From assembly GCF_963678635.1 (NCBI RefSeq), contig NC_087066.1, forward strand, positions 20,491,996 through 20,555,995: DNA of 64,000 nt, given 5' to 3'. The notes under the pieces were generated by a model that saw nothing but the letters and a program-made list of their open reading frames with translations, had not been told where the DNA came from and ran no database searches. The translations under genes were made by a program, and so were the position numbers. The stretch comes from Symsagittifera roscoffensis. Its lineage: Eukaryota; Xenacoelomorpha; Acoela; Convolutidae. This document shows, one piece after another, positions 11,226 to 22,823 of the stretch (position 1 is its first letter; each line of letters opens with the position of its first letter).

Positions 11226-11511
11226 TGACATCACTTACTGTTTTATAACAGTTGCCGGAAATTGCTTTACTTTTCAAAATTGAAACTAAGGGAAAAAATG
11301 TAGAAGATAATACTGCATATGCAATAAAATGTTTGCCATTAGCTTGACTATATAATTATATAGAGCAAAAAACCATATTTTTCCCACTGAATCATGAAAA
11401 ACTTTATTAAAATTTTCTGTCTGTTTTCTTCACGTCGTAGTCAAGGTTTTCAGATAAAAAAAGATCTAACAATCGCCGGAGAAAAAGTGAAAGCAGCTGA
11501 CATACAGGCAT

Positions 11512-11594
11512 CCACCGATAGCTCAATTGGTAGAGCGGAGGACTGAAGAAAAACTGATATCCTTAGGTCCCTGGTTCGAGTCCGGGTCGGCGGA
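11512..11594 (+). pseudogene. tRNA-Tyr-derived copy 29, anticodon position GAA
   Basis: Duplicate of copy 17. Confidence 0.6.
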
Positions 11595-11879
11595 TGACAT
11601 CATTTATTGTTTGATACCAATTGCCGGAAAATGCTTTACTTTTCAAAATTGATATTAAGGGAAAGAATCTAGAAAATAATTTTGAACATGCAGTCAAATG
11701 TTTGCCATTAGTTTGACAATATGATTAAAAAGAGCAAAAAAACAAGTTTTTCCACTTTAATCATGAAAAAATTTGATAAATTATCTGTCTAATTTCTTCA
11801 CGTCGTAGTCAAGGTTTTCAGATGAAAAAAGATCAAACAATCGCCGGAGAAACAATCTCAGCGGCTGACCCGCAGACAT

Positions 11880-11962
11880 CTGCCGATAGTTTAGTTGGCA
11901 GAGCGGAGGACTGTAGAAAAACTGATATCCTTAGGTCCATGGTTCGAGTCCGGGACGGCGGA
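11880..11962 (+). tRNA. tRNA-Tyr(GTA)-like, copy 30
   Basis: Duplicate of copy 18. Confidence 0.55.
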
Positions 11963-12248
11963 TGACATCACTTATTGTTTGATAACAATTGCCCGGAATT
12001 CCTTTACTTTTAAAAATTGAACTTCTGTCAAAAAATCTAACATTGTAAGAATATAATTGAAAATTCAGTTGAAATTTTGCCATTAGTTTGACTAGATGAT
12101 AGAAAAAAGCAAAAAAAAATTTTCAATGAATCATGAAAAACTTTTTTGGAACTTTCTGTCTGTTTTCTTTTCCTCGTAATCAAGGTTTTAAATGACAAAC
12201 GATCAAACAAGACTGGAGAAAAAATCGAAACGGCTGATCAACAGACAA

Positions 12249-12320
12249 CCACCGATAGCTCAGTTGGTAGAGCGGAGGACTGTAGAAAAGCTGATATCAT
12301 TAGGTCCTCGGATCGGTGGA
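12249..12320 (+). pseudogene. tRNA-Tyr-derived copy 31, T arm deleted
   Basis: Duplicate of copy 19. Confidence 0.8.
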
Positions 12321-12784
12321 TGGCATAAACTCTTCTGTAATAACAGTTTCGGAACTTGATTTACTTTTCAAAGTTTAAATTAAGGATAAAACTAGTCAAT
12401 CAGAATCGACTAAAATACCTTTATTTTAAAACTTAAGCAAAATAAAAAAAGATTTCTATTTTCTAATTTTGCAGAAAGAGTAAAATCTTCACAAAAATCA
12501 AAAAGATACTCTTTTTGGACCCGTAGAGGATAAGGCGACAAAAACCGCCAAAAACAAAATAACGGCAATTATTGGCAAAAAATTGTTGATATATACCGTT
12601 TTAAAAAGAGCAGAGGACCGCAATTACTGCTATTACCAGAAAACTGAGAGCTCGGAGAGGATTCCATAGAAAATTGCTGCAGTTTATCTCGAAAATTTTA
12701 AACAGAAAAGGTTTTGTTTTAAAGTTTTAAATGAAAATGATCAAACAAGACTGGACAAAAAGCGAAGCGGCTGTCATCAGACAA

Positions 12785-12867
12785 CCATCGAAAGCTTAGT
12801 TGGTAGAGCGGAGGACTGTCGAAAAGCTGATATGCTTAAGTCCCTGGTTCGATTCCACGTCGGCGGA
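12785..12867 (+). pseudogene. tRNA-Tyr-derived copy 32, anticodon position GTC
   Basis: Duplicate of copy 20. Confidence 0.65.
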
Positions 12868-13483
12868 TGGCATGAAATCTCTGAAAAAGTCAGTTACCGG
12901 AACATGATTTATTTTTCAAAGTTTCAATTAAAGGTAAAACTAGTCAATCAGAATCGGCTAACCTACTTTAAAACTTAACCAACATAAAAAAAAAAACATT
13001 TTTTTTCGAACTTTGCAGAAAACCAAAATCTTCACAAAAATCAATAAGAAATGTTTTTTGAACCCGTAGACGATAAGGCGACAACAACCGCCAGAAAACA
13101 ACCTAACGGCAATTATTGGCAAACAATTGTTGATTTATACCTTTTTTAAAACAGCAGAAGACCGCAATTACTGCTATTACCTAAAAAATGAGGGCTCGGA
13201 GAGGATTCCATAGAAAATAGCTGCAGTTGATCTCAAAAATTTTAGACAGAAAAAGTTTTTTTCGAAACAAAATTTAAAGAACATTTTAGAAGACTATTTT
13301 TTGAAAATCCAGAACAATTTTCAGTATTAGTTTGAACAGATGATCAAAAAGAGCAAAAAAAATGAAAAAAAAAATCGAAACGAATCATTAAAAAACCCTT
13401 ATCAAAATTTCTGTCTGTTTTTTTTCACCTCGTAAACAAGGTTTTTAGGAGAAAAATGATTAAAAAATCGCCGGAGAACACAT

Positions 13484-13566
13484 CCATTGATAGCTGAGTT
13501 GGTAGAGCGGAGGAATGTACAAAAACTGATATCCTTAGGTCCATGGTTCGAGTCCGGGTCGGCGGA
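13484..13566 (+). pseudogene. tRNA-Tyr-derived copy 33
   Basis: Duplicate of copy 21. The offset is 5,219 rather than 5,217 because of poly-A length changes near 12,985. Confidence 0.6.
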
Positions 13567-13852
13567 TGACATCACTTACTGTTTTATAACAGTTGCCGGA
13601 AATTGCTTTACTTTTCAAAATTGAAACTAAGGGAAAAAATGTAGAAGATAATACTGCATATGCAATCAAATGTTTGCCATTAGCTTGACTATATAATTAT
13701 ATAGAGCAAAAAACCATATTTTTCCCACTGAATCATGAAAAACTTTATTAAAATTTTCTGTCTGTTTTCTTCACGTCGTAGTCAAGGTTTTCAGATAAAA
13801 AAAGATCTAACAATCGCCGGAGAAAAAGTGAAAGCAGCTGACATACAGGCAT

Positions 13853-13935
13853 CCACCGATAGCTCAGTTGGTAGAGCGGAGGACTGTAGAAAAGCTGATA
13901 CGCTTAGGTCCCCGGTTCGAGTCAGGGTAGGCGGA
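13853..13935 (+). tRNA. tRNA-Tyr(GTA)-like, copy 34
   Basis: GTA kept. The 3' side reads cagggtaggcgga, mismatching both the T stem and acceptor position 6-67. First copy after the 5.2 kb repeats, where the unit diverges. Confidence 0.45.
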
Positions 13936-14550
13936 TGGCATGAAATCTCTGAAAAAGTCAGGTAACGGAACATGATTTGTTTTTCGAAGTTTAAATTAAA
14001 GATGAAACTAATCAATCAGAATCGACTAACCTACTTTAAAACTTAACCAACATAAAAGAAAACATTTTTTTTTCGAACTTTGCAGAAAACCAAAATCTTC
14101 ACAAAAATCAATAAGATACTTTTTTTTGGACCCGTAGACGATAAGGCGACAAAAACCGCCAGAAAACAATCTCACGGCAAATATTGGCAAACAATTGTTG
14201 ATATATACCTTTTTTAAAAGAGCAGAGGACCGCAATTACTGCTATTACCTAAAAACTGAGGGCCCGGAGAGGATTCCATAGAAAATTGATGCAATTGATC
14301 TCAAAAATTTTAAACAGAAAAGGTTTTCTTCGAACCAAAAACTAACGAATATTATAGAAGACTATTTTCTGAAGATCCAGAACAGTTTTCTTTATTAGTT
14401 TGAACAGATGATCAGTAAGAGCAAAAACAAAACAAAAAATTTTTCTCAACGAATCATGAAAAACCCTTATCAAAATTTCTGTCTGTTTTATTCACCTCGT
14501 AAACAAAATTTTTAGATGAAATATAACCGAACAATCGCCGGAGTACACAT

Positions 14551-14633
14551 CCGCCGATAGCTGAGTTGGTAGAGCGGAGGACTGTAGAAAAACGGATATC
14601 CTTAGGTCCCTAGTTCGAGTCCGGGTTGGCGGA
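14551..14633 (+). tRNA. tRNA-Tyr(GTA)-like, copy 35
   Basis: Acceptor ccgccga/ttggcgg pairs with wobble. D stem gctg and T stem cctag each carry one mismatch. Confidence 0.55.
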
Positions 14634-14920
14634 TGACATCATTTATTGTTTGATAACATTTGCCGGAATTTGCTTTACTTTTCAAAATTGAAATTAAGGG
14701 GAAAAATGTAGAAGATAATTTTGCATATGCAATCGAGTGTTTGCCATTATTTTGACTATATATTTATAAAGAGCAAAAAAACCATATTTGTCCCTATGAA
14801 TCATGAAAAACTTACAGAAAATTTTCTGTCTGTTTTCTTCACGTCGTAGTCAAGGTTTTCAGATGAAAAAAGATCGAATAATCGCCGGAAAAAAAATCAA
14901 AGCGGCTCACACTCAGACAT

Positions 14921-15003
14921 CCGCCGATAGCTCAGTTGGTAGAGCGGAGGACTGTAGAAAAACTGATATCCTTAGGTCATTGGTTCGAGTCCGGGTCGGC
15001 GGA
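14921..15003 (+). tRNA. tRNA-Tyr(GTA), copy 36
   Basis: Acceptor, D and anticodon stems fully paired. T stem attgg/ccggg has one A-G mismatch. Intron aaaaactgat. The flank resembles that of copy 1. Confidence 0.7.
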
Positions 15004-15282
15004 TGACATCACTTATTGTTTTATAACAGTTGCCGGAAATTGCTTTACTTTTCAAAATTGAAATTTAGAAAAAGATGTAGAAGATAATTTTGCATATGCA
15101 ATCAAATGTTTGCTATTAGTTTGACTATCAAGAGCAAAAAAAAACATATTTTTACCATTGAATCATGAAAAACTTTAATAAAAGTTTCTGTTTGTTTTCT
15201 TCACGTCGTAGCCAAGGTTTTCAGATGAAAAAAGATCAAACAATCGCCGGAGAAAAAATGAAAGCGGCTGACATACAGGCAT

Positions 15283-15365
15283 CCGCCGATAGCTCAGTTG
15301 GTAGAGCGGAGGACTATAGAAAAGCTGATATCCTTAGGTCCCTGGTGCGAATCCGGGTCTGCGGA
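15283..15365 (+). pseudogene. tRNA-Tyr-derived copy 37, anticodon position ATA
   Basis: Anticodon ATA (ggactatag), B box broken (ggtgcgaatcc), acceptor tctgcgg mismatched. Same class as 18,062 and 20,002. Confidence 0.65.
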
Positions 15366-15973
15366 TGGCATGAAATCTCTGAAAAAGTCAGTAAGCGCAA
15401 CTTGATTTATTTTTCAAAGTTTAAAATAAAGATAAAACTAGTCAATCAGAATCGACTAACCTACTCTAAACCCTTAACCAACATTTAAAAAAAATACATT
15501 TTTTTCGAACTTTGCAGAAAACCAAAATGTTCACAAAAATCAATAAGATACTTTTTTGGACCCGTAGACAATAAGGCGACAAAAAGCGCCAAAAAACAAT
15601 CTAACGGCAATTATTGGCAAACAATTGTTGATACATACCTTTTTTAAAAGAGCAGAGGACCACAACTACTGCTATTACCTAAAAACTGAGGGCTCGGAGA
15701 GGATTCCATAGAAAATTGCTGCAGTTGATCTCAAAAGTTTTAGACAGAAAAGGTTTTCTTCGAAACAAAAACTAATGAATATTTTAGACGACTATTTTTT
15801 GAAGATTCAGAACAGTTTTCACTATTAGTTTAAACAGTTGATCAGAAGGAGCAAAAAAAAAATTTTTCTTAACGAATCATGAAAAACATTTATCAAAATT
15901 TCTGTCTGTTTTGTTCACCTCGTAAACAAAGATTTTATATGAAAAATGATCGAACAATCGCCTGTGAACACAT

Positions 15974-16056
15974 CCGCCGATAGCTCAGTTGGTAGCGCGG
16001 AGTACTGTAGAAAAACAGATATCCTCAGGTCCCTGGTTCAAGTCCGGGTCGGCGGA
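15974..16056 (+). pseudogene. tRNA-Tyr-derived copy 38 (GTA kept)
   Basis: Anticodon arm gagtactgtag against tcctc gives a mismatched stem; B box ggttcaagtcc. The acceptor pairs. Confidence 0.55.
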
Positions 16057-16340
16057 AGACATCACTTATTGTTTGATAACGATTGCCGGAAACTGCTTTA
16101 CTTTTCAACATCAAAATTATGTCGGAAAATCTAACATTGTAAGAATTTAGTTTGAATATTCAATTAAAACTTTGCCATTAGTTTGACTAGATGATAGAGC
16201 AGAGCAAAAAAAATATTCATTGACTCATGACAAACTTTTATAAAACTTTCTGTCTGTTTTCTTTTCCTCGTAGTCAAAGTTTGAAATGAAAATGATCAAA
16301 CAAGACTGGACAAAAAAGCGAAGCGGCTCTCAACAGACAT

Positions 16341-16423
16341 TCACCGATAGCTCAGTTGGTAGAGCGGAGAACGGATAAAAAGCTGATAGCCTTAGGTCCC
16401 TGGTTCAAGTCCGGATCGGCGGA
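16341..16423 (+). pseudogene. tRNA-Tyr-derived copy 39, anticodon lost
   Basis: The anticodon arm reads gagaacggataaaaagc, with no GTA; the acceptor starts tcaccga. It lies 53 bp left of the assembly gap. Confidence 0.65.
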
Positions 16424-16476
16424 TGGCATGAAATCTTCTGTAAAAACAGTTTCCGAACTTGGTTAACTTTTCAAAG

Positions 16477-16676
16477 NNNNNNNNNNNNNNNNNNNNNNNN
16501 NNNNNNNNNNNNNNNNNNNNNNNNNNNNNNNNNNNNNNNNNNNNNNNNNNNNNNNNNNNNNNNNNNNNNNNNNNNNNNNNNNNNNNNNNNNNNNNNNNNN
16601 NNNNNNNNNNNNNNNNNNNNNNNNNNNNNNNNNNNNNNNNNNNNNNNNNNNNNNNNNNNNNNNNNNNNNNNNNNNN
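16477..16676. other. Assembly gap (200 N)
   Basis: Exactly 200 N bases inside the array. The round number suggests a placeholder, so the true distance and even the join are uncertain. Confidence 0.99.
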
Positions 16677-17460
16677 CAAATGATCGAACAACCACCGGAG
16701 AGCTCAGTTGGTACAGCGGAGGATAGCTCAGTTGGTAGGATAGCAGACTAGATAGCTCAGTTGGTAGAGCGGAGGACTGTACAAAACTAATTTAGGTAGG
16801 TCCCTGGTTCGAGTCCGGGTCGAACAACCATCGAACAACTGGTAGCTCAGTTGGTAGAGCGGAGGACTGTACAAAACTAATTTAGGTAGGTCCCTGGTTC
16901 GAGTCCGGGTCGAACAACCATCGAAAAACTGGTAGCTCAGTTGGTAGAGCGGAGGACTGTACAAACTAATTTACGTAGGTCCCTGGTTCGAGTCCGGGTC
17001 GAACAAATGATCGAACAACCACCGGATAGCTCAGTTGGTAGAGCGGAGGACTGTACAAAACTAATTTAGGTAGGTCCCTGGTTCGAGTCCGGGTCGAACA
17101 ACTGGTAGCTCAGTTGGTAGAGCGGATGACTGTACAAAACTAATTTAGGTAGGTCCCTGGTTCGAGTCCGGGTCGAACAAATGATCGAACAACCACCGGA
17201 TAGCTCAGTTGGTAGAGCGGAGGACTGTACAAAACTAATTTAGGTAGGTCCCTGGTTCGAGTCCGGGTCGAACAACCATCGAACAACTGGTAGCTCAGTT
17301 GGTAGAGCGGAGGACTGTACAAAACTAATTTAGGTAGGTCCCTGGTTCGAGTCCGGGTCGAACAAATGATCGAACAACCACCGGATAGCTCAGTTGGTAG
17401 AGCGGAGGACTGTACAAAACTAATTTAGGTAGGTCCCTGGTTCAAGTCCGGGTCGGTGGA
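16677..17460 (+). repeat. Compact tRNA-Tyr-derived satellite, 79-95 bp period
   Basis: Eight units whose D-arm gctcag begins at 16,755, 16,845, 16,935, 17,029, 17,108, 17,203, 17,293 and 17,388, preceded by two D-arm scraps at 16,702 and 16,725. Each has A box, gaggactgtac, ctaatttaggtagg and B box ggttcgagtcc, with no flank. Linkers alternate between two types: gaacaaccatcgaacaac and gaacaaatgatcgaacaacc. Acceptor halves do not pair except in the last unit (ccaccg...tcggtgga, 17,378-17,460), which rejoins the normal array. The anticodon stem no longer pairs, so these are not functional tRNAs. Confidence 0.9.
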
Positions 17461-17696
17461 TGACATCCCTTATTGTTTTATAACAGTTGCCGGAAATTGC
17501 TTTATTTTTCAAAATTGAAATTATGTCGGAAAATCTAACATTTTAAAAACTTAGTTTGAATATTCAATTAAAATTTTGCCATTAGTTTGACTAGATGATA
17601 GAAAAGAGCAAAAAAAAATTTTTCATTCACTCATGAAAAACTTTTATGAAACTTTCTGTCTGTTTTGTTTTCCTCGTAGTCAAGGTTTTTGTAGTA

Positions 17697-17779
17697 GAGC
17701 CGATAGCTCAGTTGGTAGAGCGGAGGAGTGTACAGAAACTGATATCCTTAGGTCCCTGGTTCGAGTCAGCGCCGGCGAA
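17697..17779 (+). pseudogene. tRNA-Tyr-derived copy 40
   Basis: 5' acceptor replaced (gagccga), anticodon loop agtgtacag, 3' end cagcgccggcgaa. The copy at 19,637 shares the same tRNA-copy sequence, 1,940 bp away. Confidence 0.65.
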
Positions 17780-18061
17780 TGACATCACTTATTGTTTTAT
17801 AACAGATGCCGGAAATTGCTTTGCTTTTCAAAATTGAAATTAAGGGAAAAAATGTAGAAGATAATTTTGCATATGCAATCAAATGTTTGCCATTAGTTTG
17901 ACTATATGATTATAAAGAGCAAAAAAAAAATTCTCATTGAATCATGAAAAACTTCAATAAAAAATTCTGTCTGTTTTCTTCACGTCGTAGTCAAGGTTTT
18001 CAGATGAAGAAAGATCAAACAATCGCCGGACAACAAATCAAAGCGGCTGACACACAGACAT

Positions 18062-18144
18062 CCGCCGATAGCTCAGTTGGTAGAGCGGAGGACTATAGAA
18101 AAGCTGATATCCTTAAGTCCCTGGTTCGCATCCGGGTCTGCGGA
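18062..18144 (+). pseudogene. tRNA-Tyr-derived copy 41, anticodon position ATA
   Basis: Like copy 37: ATA, B box ggttcgcatcc, acceptor tctgcgg. Confidence 0.65.
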
Positions 18145-18710
18145 TGGCATGAAATCTCTGAAAAAGTCAGTTAGCGGAACTTGATTTATTTTTCAAAAAT
18201 TAAAATAAAGATAAAACTAGTCAATCAGAATCGACTAAACTACTTTAAAACTTAACCAACATGTTAAAAAAACATTTTTTTTCGAACTTTGCAGGAAACC
18301 AAAATGTTCAAAAAAATCAATCGACCGAAGACGATAGGGCGAAAAAAACCGCCAGAAAACAATCTAACGGCAATTATTGGCAAAAAATTGTTGATATATA
18401 ACTTTTTCAAAAGAGCAGAGGACCGCAACTACTGCTATTACTTGAAAACTGAGGGCTCGGAGAGGATTCTATAGAAAATTGCTGCAGTTGATCTCAAAAA
18501 CTTTAGACAGAAAAGGTTTTCTTCGAAACAAAAACTAAAAAAACATTTTAGAAGACTAATTTTTGAAGATCCAGATGATCAGTAAGAGAGCAGAAAAAAA
18601 TTTTCTCAACGAATCATGAAAAAAATTTATCAAAATTGCGGTCTGTTTTATTCACCTCGTAAACAAAGTTTTCAGATGAAAAATGATCGAACAATCGCCG
18701 GAGAACAAAT

Positions 18711-18793
18711 CCGCCGACAGCTCAGTTGGTAGAGCGGAGGACTGTAGAAAAACTAATGTCCTTAGGTGACTGGTCCAAGTCCGGGTCGACGGA
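18711..18793 (+). pseudogene. tRNA-Tyr-derived copy 42 (GTA kept)
   Basis: GTA present, but B box is ggtccaagtcc, position 38 lies in aatgtcc, and the acceptor ends tcgacgga. Related copies at 21,180, 25,269 and 30,457. Confidence 0.6.
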
Positions 18794-19315
18794 TGACAAC
18801 ACACATTGTAGACATTAGTAGAGCAGAGGACCGCAGTAACTACTATCTACAGACTGAGGGCCCGGAGAGGATCCATAGAAAACGCTGCCAAATTCTTTAA
18901 AAAAGGCAAAAATATATCTTTTTTTGAACACGTAGACAATAAGGCAAAAAAATTGCCAGTGAAAACATTGATGGAGCAATAATCGGCAAGCAATTGTTGA
19001 TACATACTTTAGTTAGTAAAGCAGAGGACTGCATTAACTGCTACCTAAAGATTGAGGGCTTGGAGAGGTTTTGATAGAAATTAGCTGCAGTTTAATTTGA
19101 AAACTTGAAACTTGTAGACGATTATTTTGAATATGCAATCAGATTTTTGCTATTAGTTTGACTAGATGATCAAAACGTGCAGAAAAACCAAACTTTTCTC
19201 ATTGAATCAAGCATAACTTTATTAAAATTTCTGTCTGTTTTCTTGTCCTCGGGGTCAAGGCTTTAGATGATGTGAGATCAAACAATCGTTGGAGCACAAA
19301 ACAAAGCAGCTGACC
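18794..19315 (+). repeat. Spacer with two tRNA-like half blocks
   Basis: No gene. Two copies of the tRNA-like block (near 18,820 gagcagaggaccgcagt and near 19,020 gcagaggactgcattaac), each followed by a gaggg...ggagagg segment. Related spacers: 21,263-21,840, 25,352-25,876 and 30,527-30,947. Confidence 0.5.
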
Positions 19316-19400
19316 AGAAAAAAGCGCTTAGTTGGTAGAGCGGAGGATTGTAGAAAAGCTTGACATCATGAGGTTCCTGCTCCGAGTCCGGGTCGGTGGA
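19316..19400 (+). pseudogene. tRNA-Tyr-derived copy 43, 5' acceptor lost
   Basis: Starts in gcgcttagttgg; anticodon arm gaggattgtag retains GTA, but the intron/3' stem reads cttgacatcatgagg and the B box gctccgagtcc. Confidence 0.6.
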
Positions 19401-19636
19401 TGACATCACTTATTGTTTTATAACAGTTGCCGGAAATTGCTTTATTTTTCAAAATTGAAATTATGTCGGAAAATCTAACATTGTAAAAACTTAGTTTGAA
19501 TATTCAATTAAAATTTTGCCATTAGTTTGACTAGATGATAGAAAAGAGCAAAAAAAAATTTTTCATTCACTCATGAAAAACTTTTATGAAACTTTCTGTC
19601 AGTTTTGTTTTCCTCGTAGTCAAGGTTTTTGTAGTA

Positions 19637-19719
19637 GAGCCGATAGCTCAGTTGGTAGAGCGGAGGAGTGTACAGAAACTGATATCCTTAGGTCCCTGGT
19701 TCGAGTCAGCGCCGGCGAA
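19637..19719 (+). pseudogene. tRNA-Tyr-derived copy 44
   Basis: Duplicate of copy 40 within the 1,940-bp repeat. Confidence 0.65.
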
Positions 19720-20001
19720 TGACATCACTTATTGTTTTATAACAGTTGCCGGAAATTGCTTTTCTTTTCAAAATTGAAATTAAGGGAAAAAATGTAGAAG
19801 ATAATTTTGCATATGCAATCAAATGTTTGCCATTAGTTTGACTATATGATTATAAAGAGCAAAAAAAAATTTCTTATTGAATCATGAAAAACTTCAATAA
19901 AAAATTCTGTCTGTTTTCTTCACGTCGTAGTCAAGGTTTTCAGATGAAGAAAGATCAAACAATCGCCGGACAACAAATCAAAGCGGCTGACACACAGACA
20001 T

Positions 20002-20084
20002 CCGCCGATAGCTCAGTTGGTAGAGCGGAGGACTATAGAAAAGCTGATATCCTTAAGTCCCTGGTTCGCATCCGGGTCTGCGGA
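20002..20084 (+). pseudogene. tRNA-Tyr-derived copy 45, anticodon position ATA
   Basis: Duplicate of copy 41. Confidence 0.65.
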
Positions 20085-20376
20085 TGGCATGAAATCTCTG
20101 AAAAAGTCAGTTAGCGGAACTTGATTTATTTTTCAAAAAGTAAAATAAAGATAAAACTAGTCAATCAGAATCGACTAAACTACTTTAAAACTTAACCAAC
20201 ATGTTAAAAAAAACATTTTTTTCGAACTTTGCAGGAAACCAAAATGTTCACAAAAATCAATCGACCGTAGACGATAGGGCGAAAAAAAACCGCCAGAAAA
20301 CAATCTAACGGCAATTATTGGCAAAAAATTGTTGATATATATTTTTCAAAAGAGCAGAGGACCGCAACTACTGCTA

Positions 20377-21085
20377 TTTGCAGTCGGGAAGTAAATTTAG
20401 TTGTATAAAAAAACATCAAAAAGAAAACAGCTTCAAAACATTTTTGCCGAAAAAGCCTGAAAGTTGTCAAAAACAGTTTGAAAACTATCCAAAATTGCAT
20501 AGGTTGGACTGCTTTCTCGAGAACAAACAATCTGCCAATCAATCAGAATTGTTGGCAACAACTGAAAAAATTTCGACAGTTCATAGGTTTGACGATTTGC
20601 AAAAAGGTTCAAGCGATCAAATATCATTTGAAACATTTCATCCATCAAAAAATATGACTCATTGTCAATAGATGCGGGTGATTTTAAAGGGTCTCAGTGC
20701 AAGCTTTTTTTGAAAAATTAAATTTAGATATTAGGTTTACGTGATCATTTAAGCCAACATTTTTGGAGAATAGCCGATCACATTTGACAACCAATTTCAT
20801 ATTGTGATTGTAACCCAATATAAGAAAAATCCGATTTGTCACAGAAAAAAAACACTATAAAAATCAAATAGATACTCTTTTTTTAATTCTTGAGCAAACT
20901 TGATAGATAAAATCATTTGCTGGTGAAAAGAATATCAAAACAATTAACATGCAACTTGTTTTTTTGGGAATTTCGGTGAATGACAAGGATAGAGGGTGTG
21001 ATCCAGACAGTGAACTTAATAGAGAATTATGAGGGACAGTAAAGCAAACAAAAAAGAAGTAAGGCGTCAAATTAGAAGACAACGA
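20377..21085 (+). repeat. Non-tRNA block L, founding segment of the right-hand higher-order repeat
   Basis: About 710 bp without tRNA similarity. It starts tgcagtcgggaag and ends in gaagacaacgat followed by agaaattgatgatc. It recurs at 24,558 (about 90 bp deleted between short caagc repeats), 29,658 and, 5'-truncated, at about 33,769-34,209. Short ORFs here are frameshifted between copies, so it is probably noncoding. It contains ggtgaatgacaagg, which has an inverted partner at the array edge. Confidence 0.8.
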
Positions 21086-21179
21086 TAGAAATTGATGATC
21101 AAAATTTCGGTCTGTTTTATTCACCTCGTAAACAAAGTTTTCAGATGAAAAATGATCGAACAATCGCCGGAGAACACAT

Positions 21180-21262
21180 CCGCCGACAGCTCAGTTGGTA
21201 GAGCGGAGGACTGTAGAAAAACTGATGTCCTTAGGTGACTGGTCCAAGTCCGGGTCGGCGGA
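21180..21262 (+). pseudogene. tRNA-Tyr-derived copy 46 (GTA kept)
   Basis: Like copy 42 but with acceptor tcggcgga intact; the B box remains ggtccaagtcc. Confidence 0.55.
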
Positions 21263-21840
21263 TGACAACACACATTGTAGACATTAGTAGAGCAGAGGAC
21301 CGCAGTAACTGCTACTATCTACAGACTGAGGGCCCGGAGAGGATCCATAGAAAACGCTGCCAAATTCTTTACAAAAAGCAAAAATATATCTTTTTTTGAA
21401 CACGTAGACAATAAGGCAACAAAATTGCCAGTGAAAACATTGATGGAGCAATAATCGGCAAGCAATTGTTGATACATACTTTAGTTAGTAGTGCAGAGGA
21501 CTGCATCAACTGCTATCTAAATATTGAGGGCTTGAAGAGGTTTCGATAGAAAGTAGCTGGATTTTTACTTGAAAGTTTCCAGCGGAAATGGCTTTCTTCG
21601 GAGAAAGAACTTTCAAGTAGCCTTGTAGATAATTTTTGTGGAAATCCAGTCAAGTTATTGCCGTTACTTTGACTAGATGATAAAAAAAAGCAGCTGAAAA
21701 ACCCAATTTTTCTCATTGAATCATGAAACACTTTTATGTAATTTTCTGTCTGTTTTCTTCACCTCGTAATCAAGGAATTTAGATGAAAAATGATCAAACA
21801 ACCGCCGGAGTAAAAATCAAAGCGGCTGGGTAACAGACAT

Positions 21841-21923
21841 CCGCCGATAGCTTACTTGGTAGAGCGGATGACTGTAGAAAAACTGATATCCTTATGTCCC
21901 TGGTTCGATTCCGGGTCGGCGGA
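21841..21923 (+). tRNA. tRNA-Tyr(GTA)-like, copy 47
   Basis: Acceptor and T stem (cctgg/ccggg) pair, B box ggttcgattcc. D arm gcttacttgg and anticodon stem gatga/tcctt carry mismatches. Twin at 30,948. Confidence 0.5.
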
Positions 21924-22529
21924 TGACACACTGATTTTTTGATAACAATTGCCGGAAATTGATTCACTTTTCCAAATTGAAATTGAGGGAAACACTAGTC
22001 GATCAGACGCGACTAAAAAACTTACATCTGAAAACTTAACCAGCATATATAAATTTTCTGTCTCAAATTTGCAAAAAAAAACTTCACAAAAATCAAAAAG
22101 ACATCTTTTGAACCCTAGACAAAAAAGACAAAAAAAAACGCCAGTGAAAACATTGATGGAGCAATTATCGGCAAGCAATTGTTGTTATAAGCTTTAGTTA
22201 GTAAACTGCTATCTAAAAATTGAGGGCTGAAGAGGTTTCGATAGAAAGTAGCTGGAGTTTTACTTGAAAGCTTCGAACGGAAATGGCTTTCTTCGGAAAA
22301 AGAACTTTCAAGTAGCCTTGTAGACATCTATGTTGAAAATCCAATCAAATTTCTGCCATTACTTTGACTAGATGATCAAAAAGAGCAGAAAATCTATTTT
22401 TTCTCATTGAATCATTGAAAAACTTTTATACATTTTCTGTCAGTTTTCTTTTGCTCGTATTCAAGGTTTCAGATGATGCGAGACCAATCAATCGCCGGAG
22501 CAAAAATAAAGCCGCTGACCAAAAATTCT

Positions 22530-22612
22530 CTGCCGATAGCTCAGTTGGTATAGCGGAGGACTATCGAAAAGCTCTTTTCCTTAGTTCGCAGGTTCAAGTC
22601 CGGGTCGGCGAA
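22530..22612 (+). pseudogene. tRNA-Tyr-derived copy 48, anticodon position ATC
   Basis: D loop ggtatagcgg, anticodon position ATC, 3' end tcggcgaa. First of three copies at exactly 147-bp spacing. Confidence 0.6.
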
Positions 22613-22676
22613 TGTGTATTAAAAGATGCCGGGACTTGATTTCGTTTTCGAAATTTAAATTAATGAGAAAATATCT

Positions 22677-22759
22677 CCGCCGATTGCTTAGTTGGTAGAG
22701 CGGAGTACTGTCGAAACGCTCTTATCCTTCGGTCGCAGGGTCAAGTCCGGGCCGGCGGA
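22677..22759 (+). pseudogene. tRNA-Tyr-derived copy 49, anticodon position GTC
   Basis: Anticodon arm gagtactgtcg, B box gggtcaagtcc. Confidence 0.6.
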
Positions 22760-22823
22760 TGTATACTAACAGTTGCCGGGACTTGCTTTCGTTTTCGGAA
22801 TTTAAATTAACGATGAAAAATAT

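Larger units (their letters stand above)
8402..13618 (+). repeat. Higher-order repeat unit A2 (about 5.22 kb)
   Basis: Second copy of unit A1. Only scattered substitutions, poly-A length changes and the 160-bp deletion at about 9,062 separate them, so the duplication is recent or has been homogenised. Confidence 0.9.
17446..20376 (+). repeat. 1,940-bp offset duplication
   Basis: 17,446-18,440 and 19,386-20,376 match closely (copies 40/44 and 41/45). The second copy breaks into block L at about 20,377. Confidence 0.85.

Noticed and set aside
16677-17460. CRISPR-like regular repeat array
   Set aside because: The repeated part is a tRNA core with near-identical linkers, not unique spacers, and the genome is eukaryotic with spliced genes.
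20378-20671. 97-aa ORF in block L as a possible gene
   Set aside because: The frame is disrupted in the related copies at 24,557 and 29,655, and no start context or homology is recognisable.
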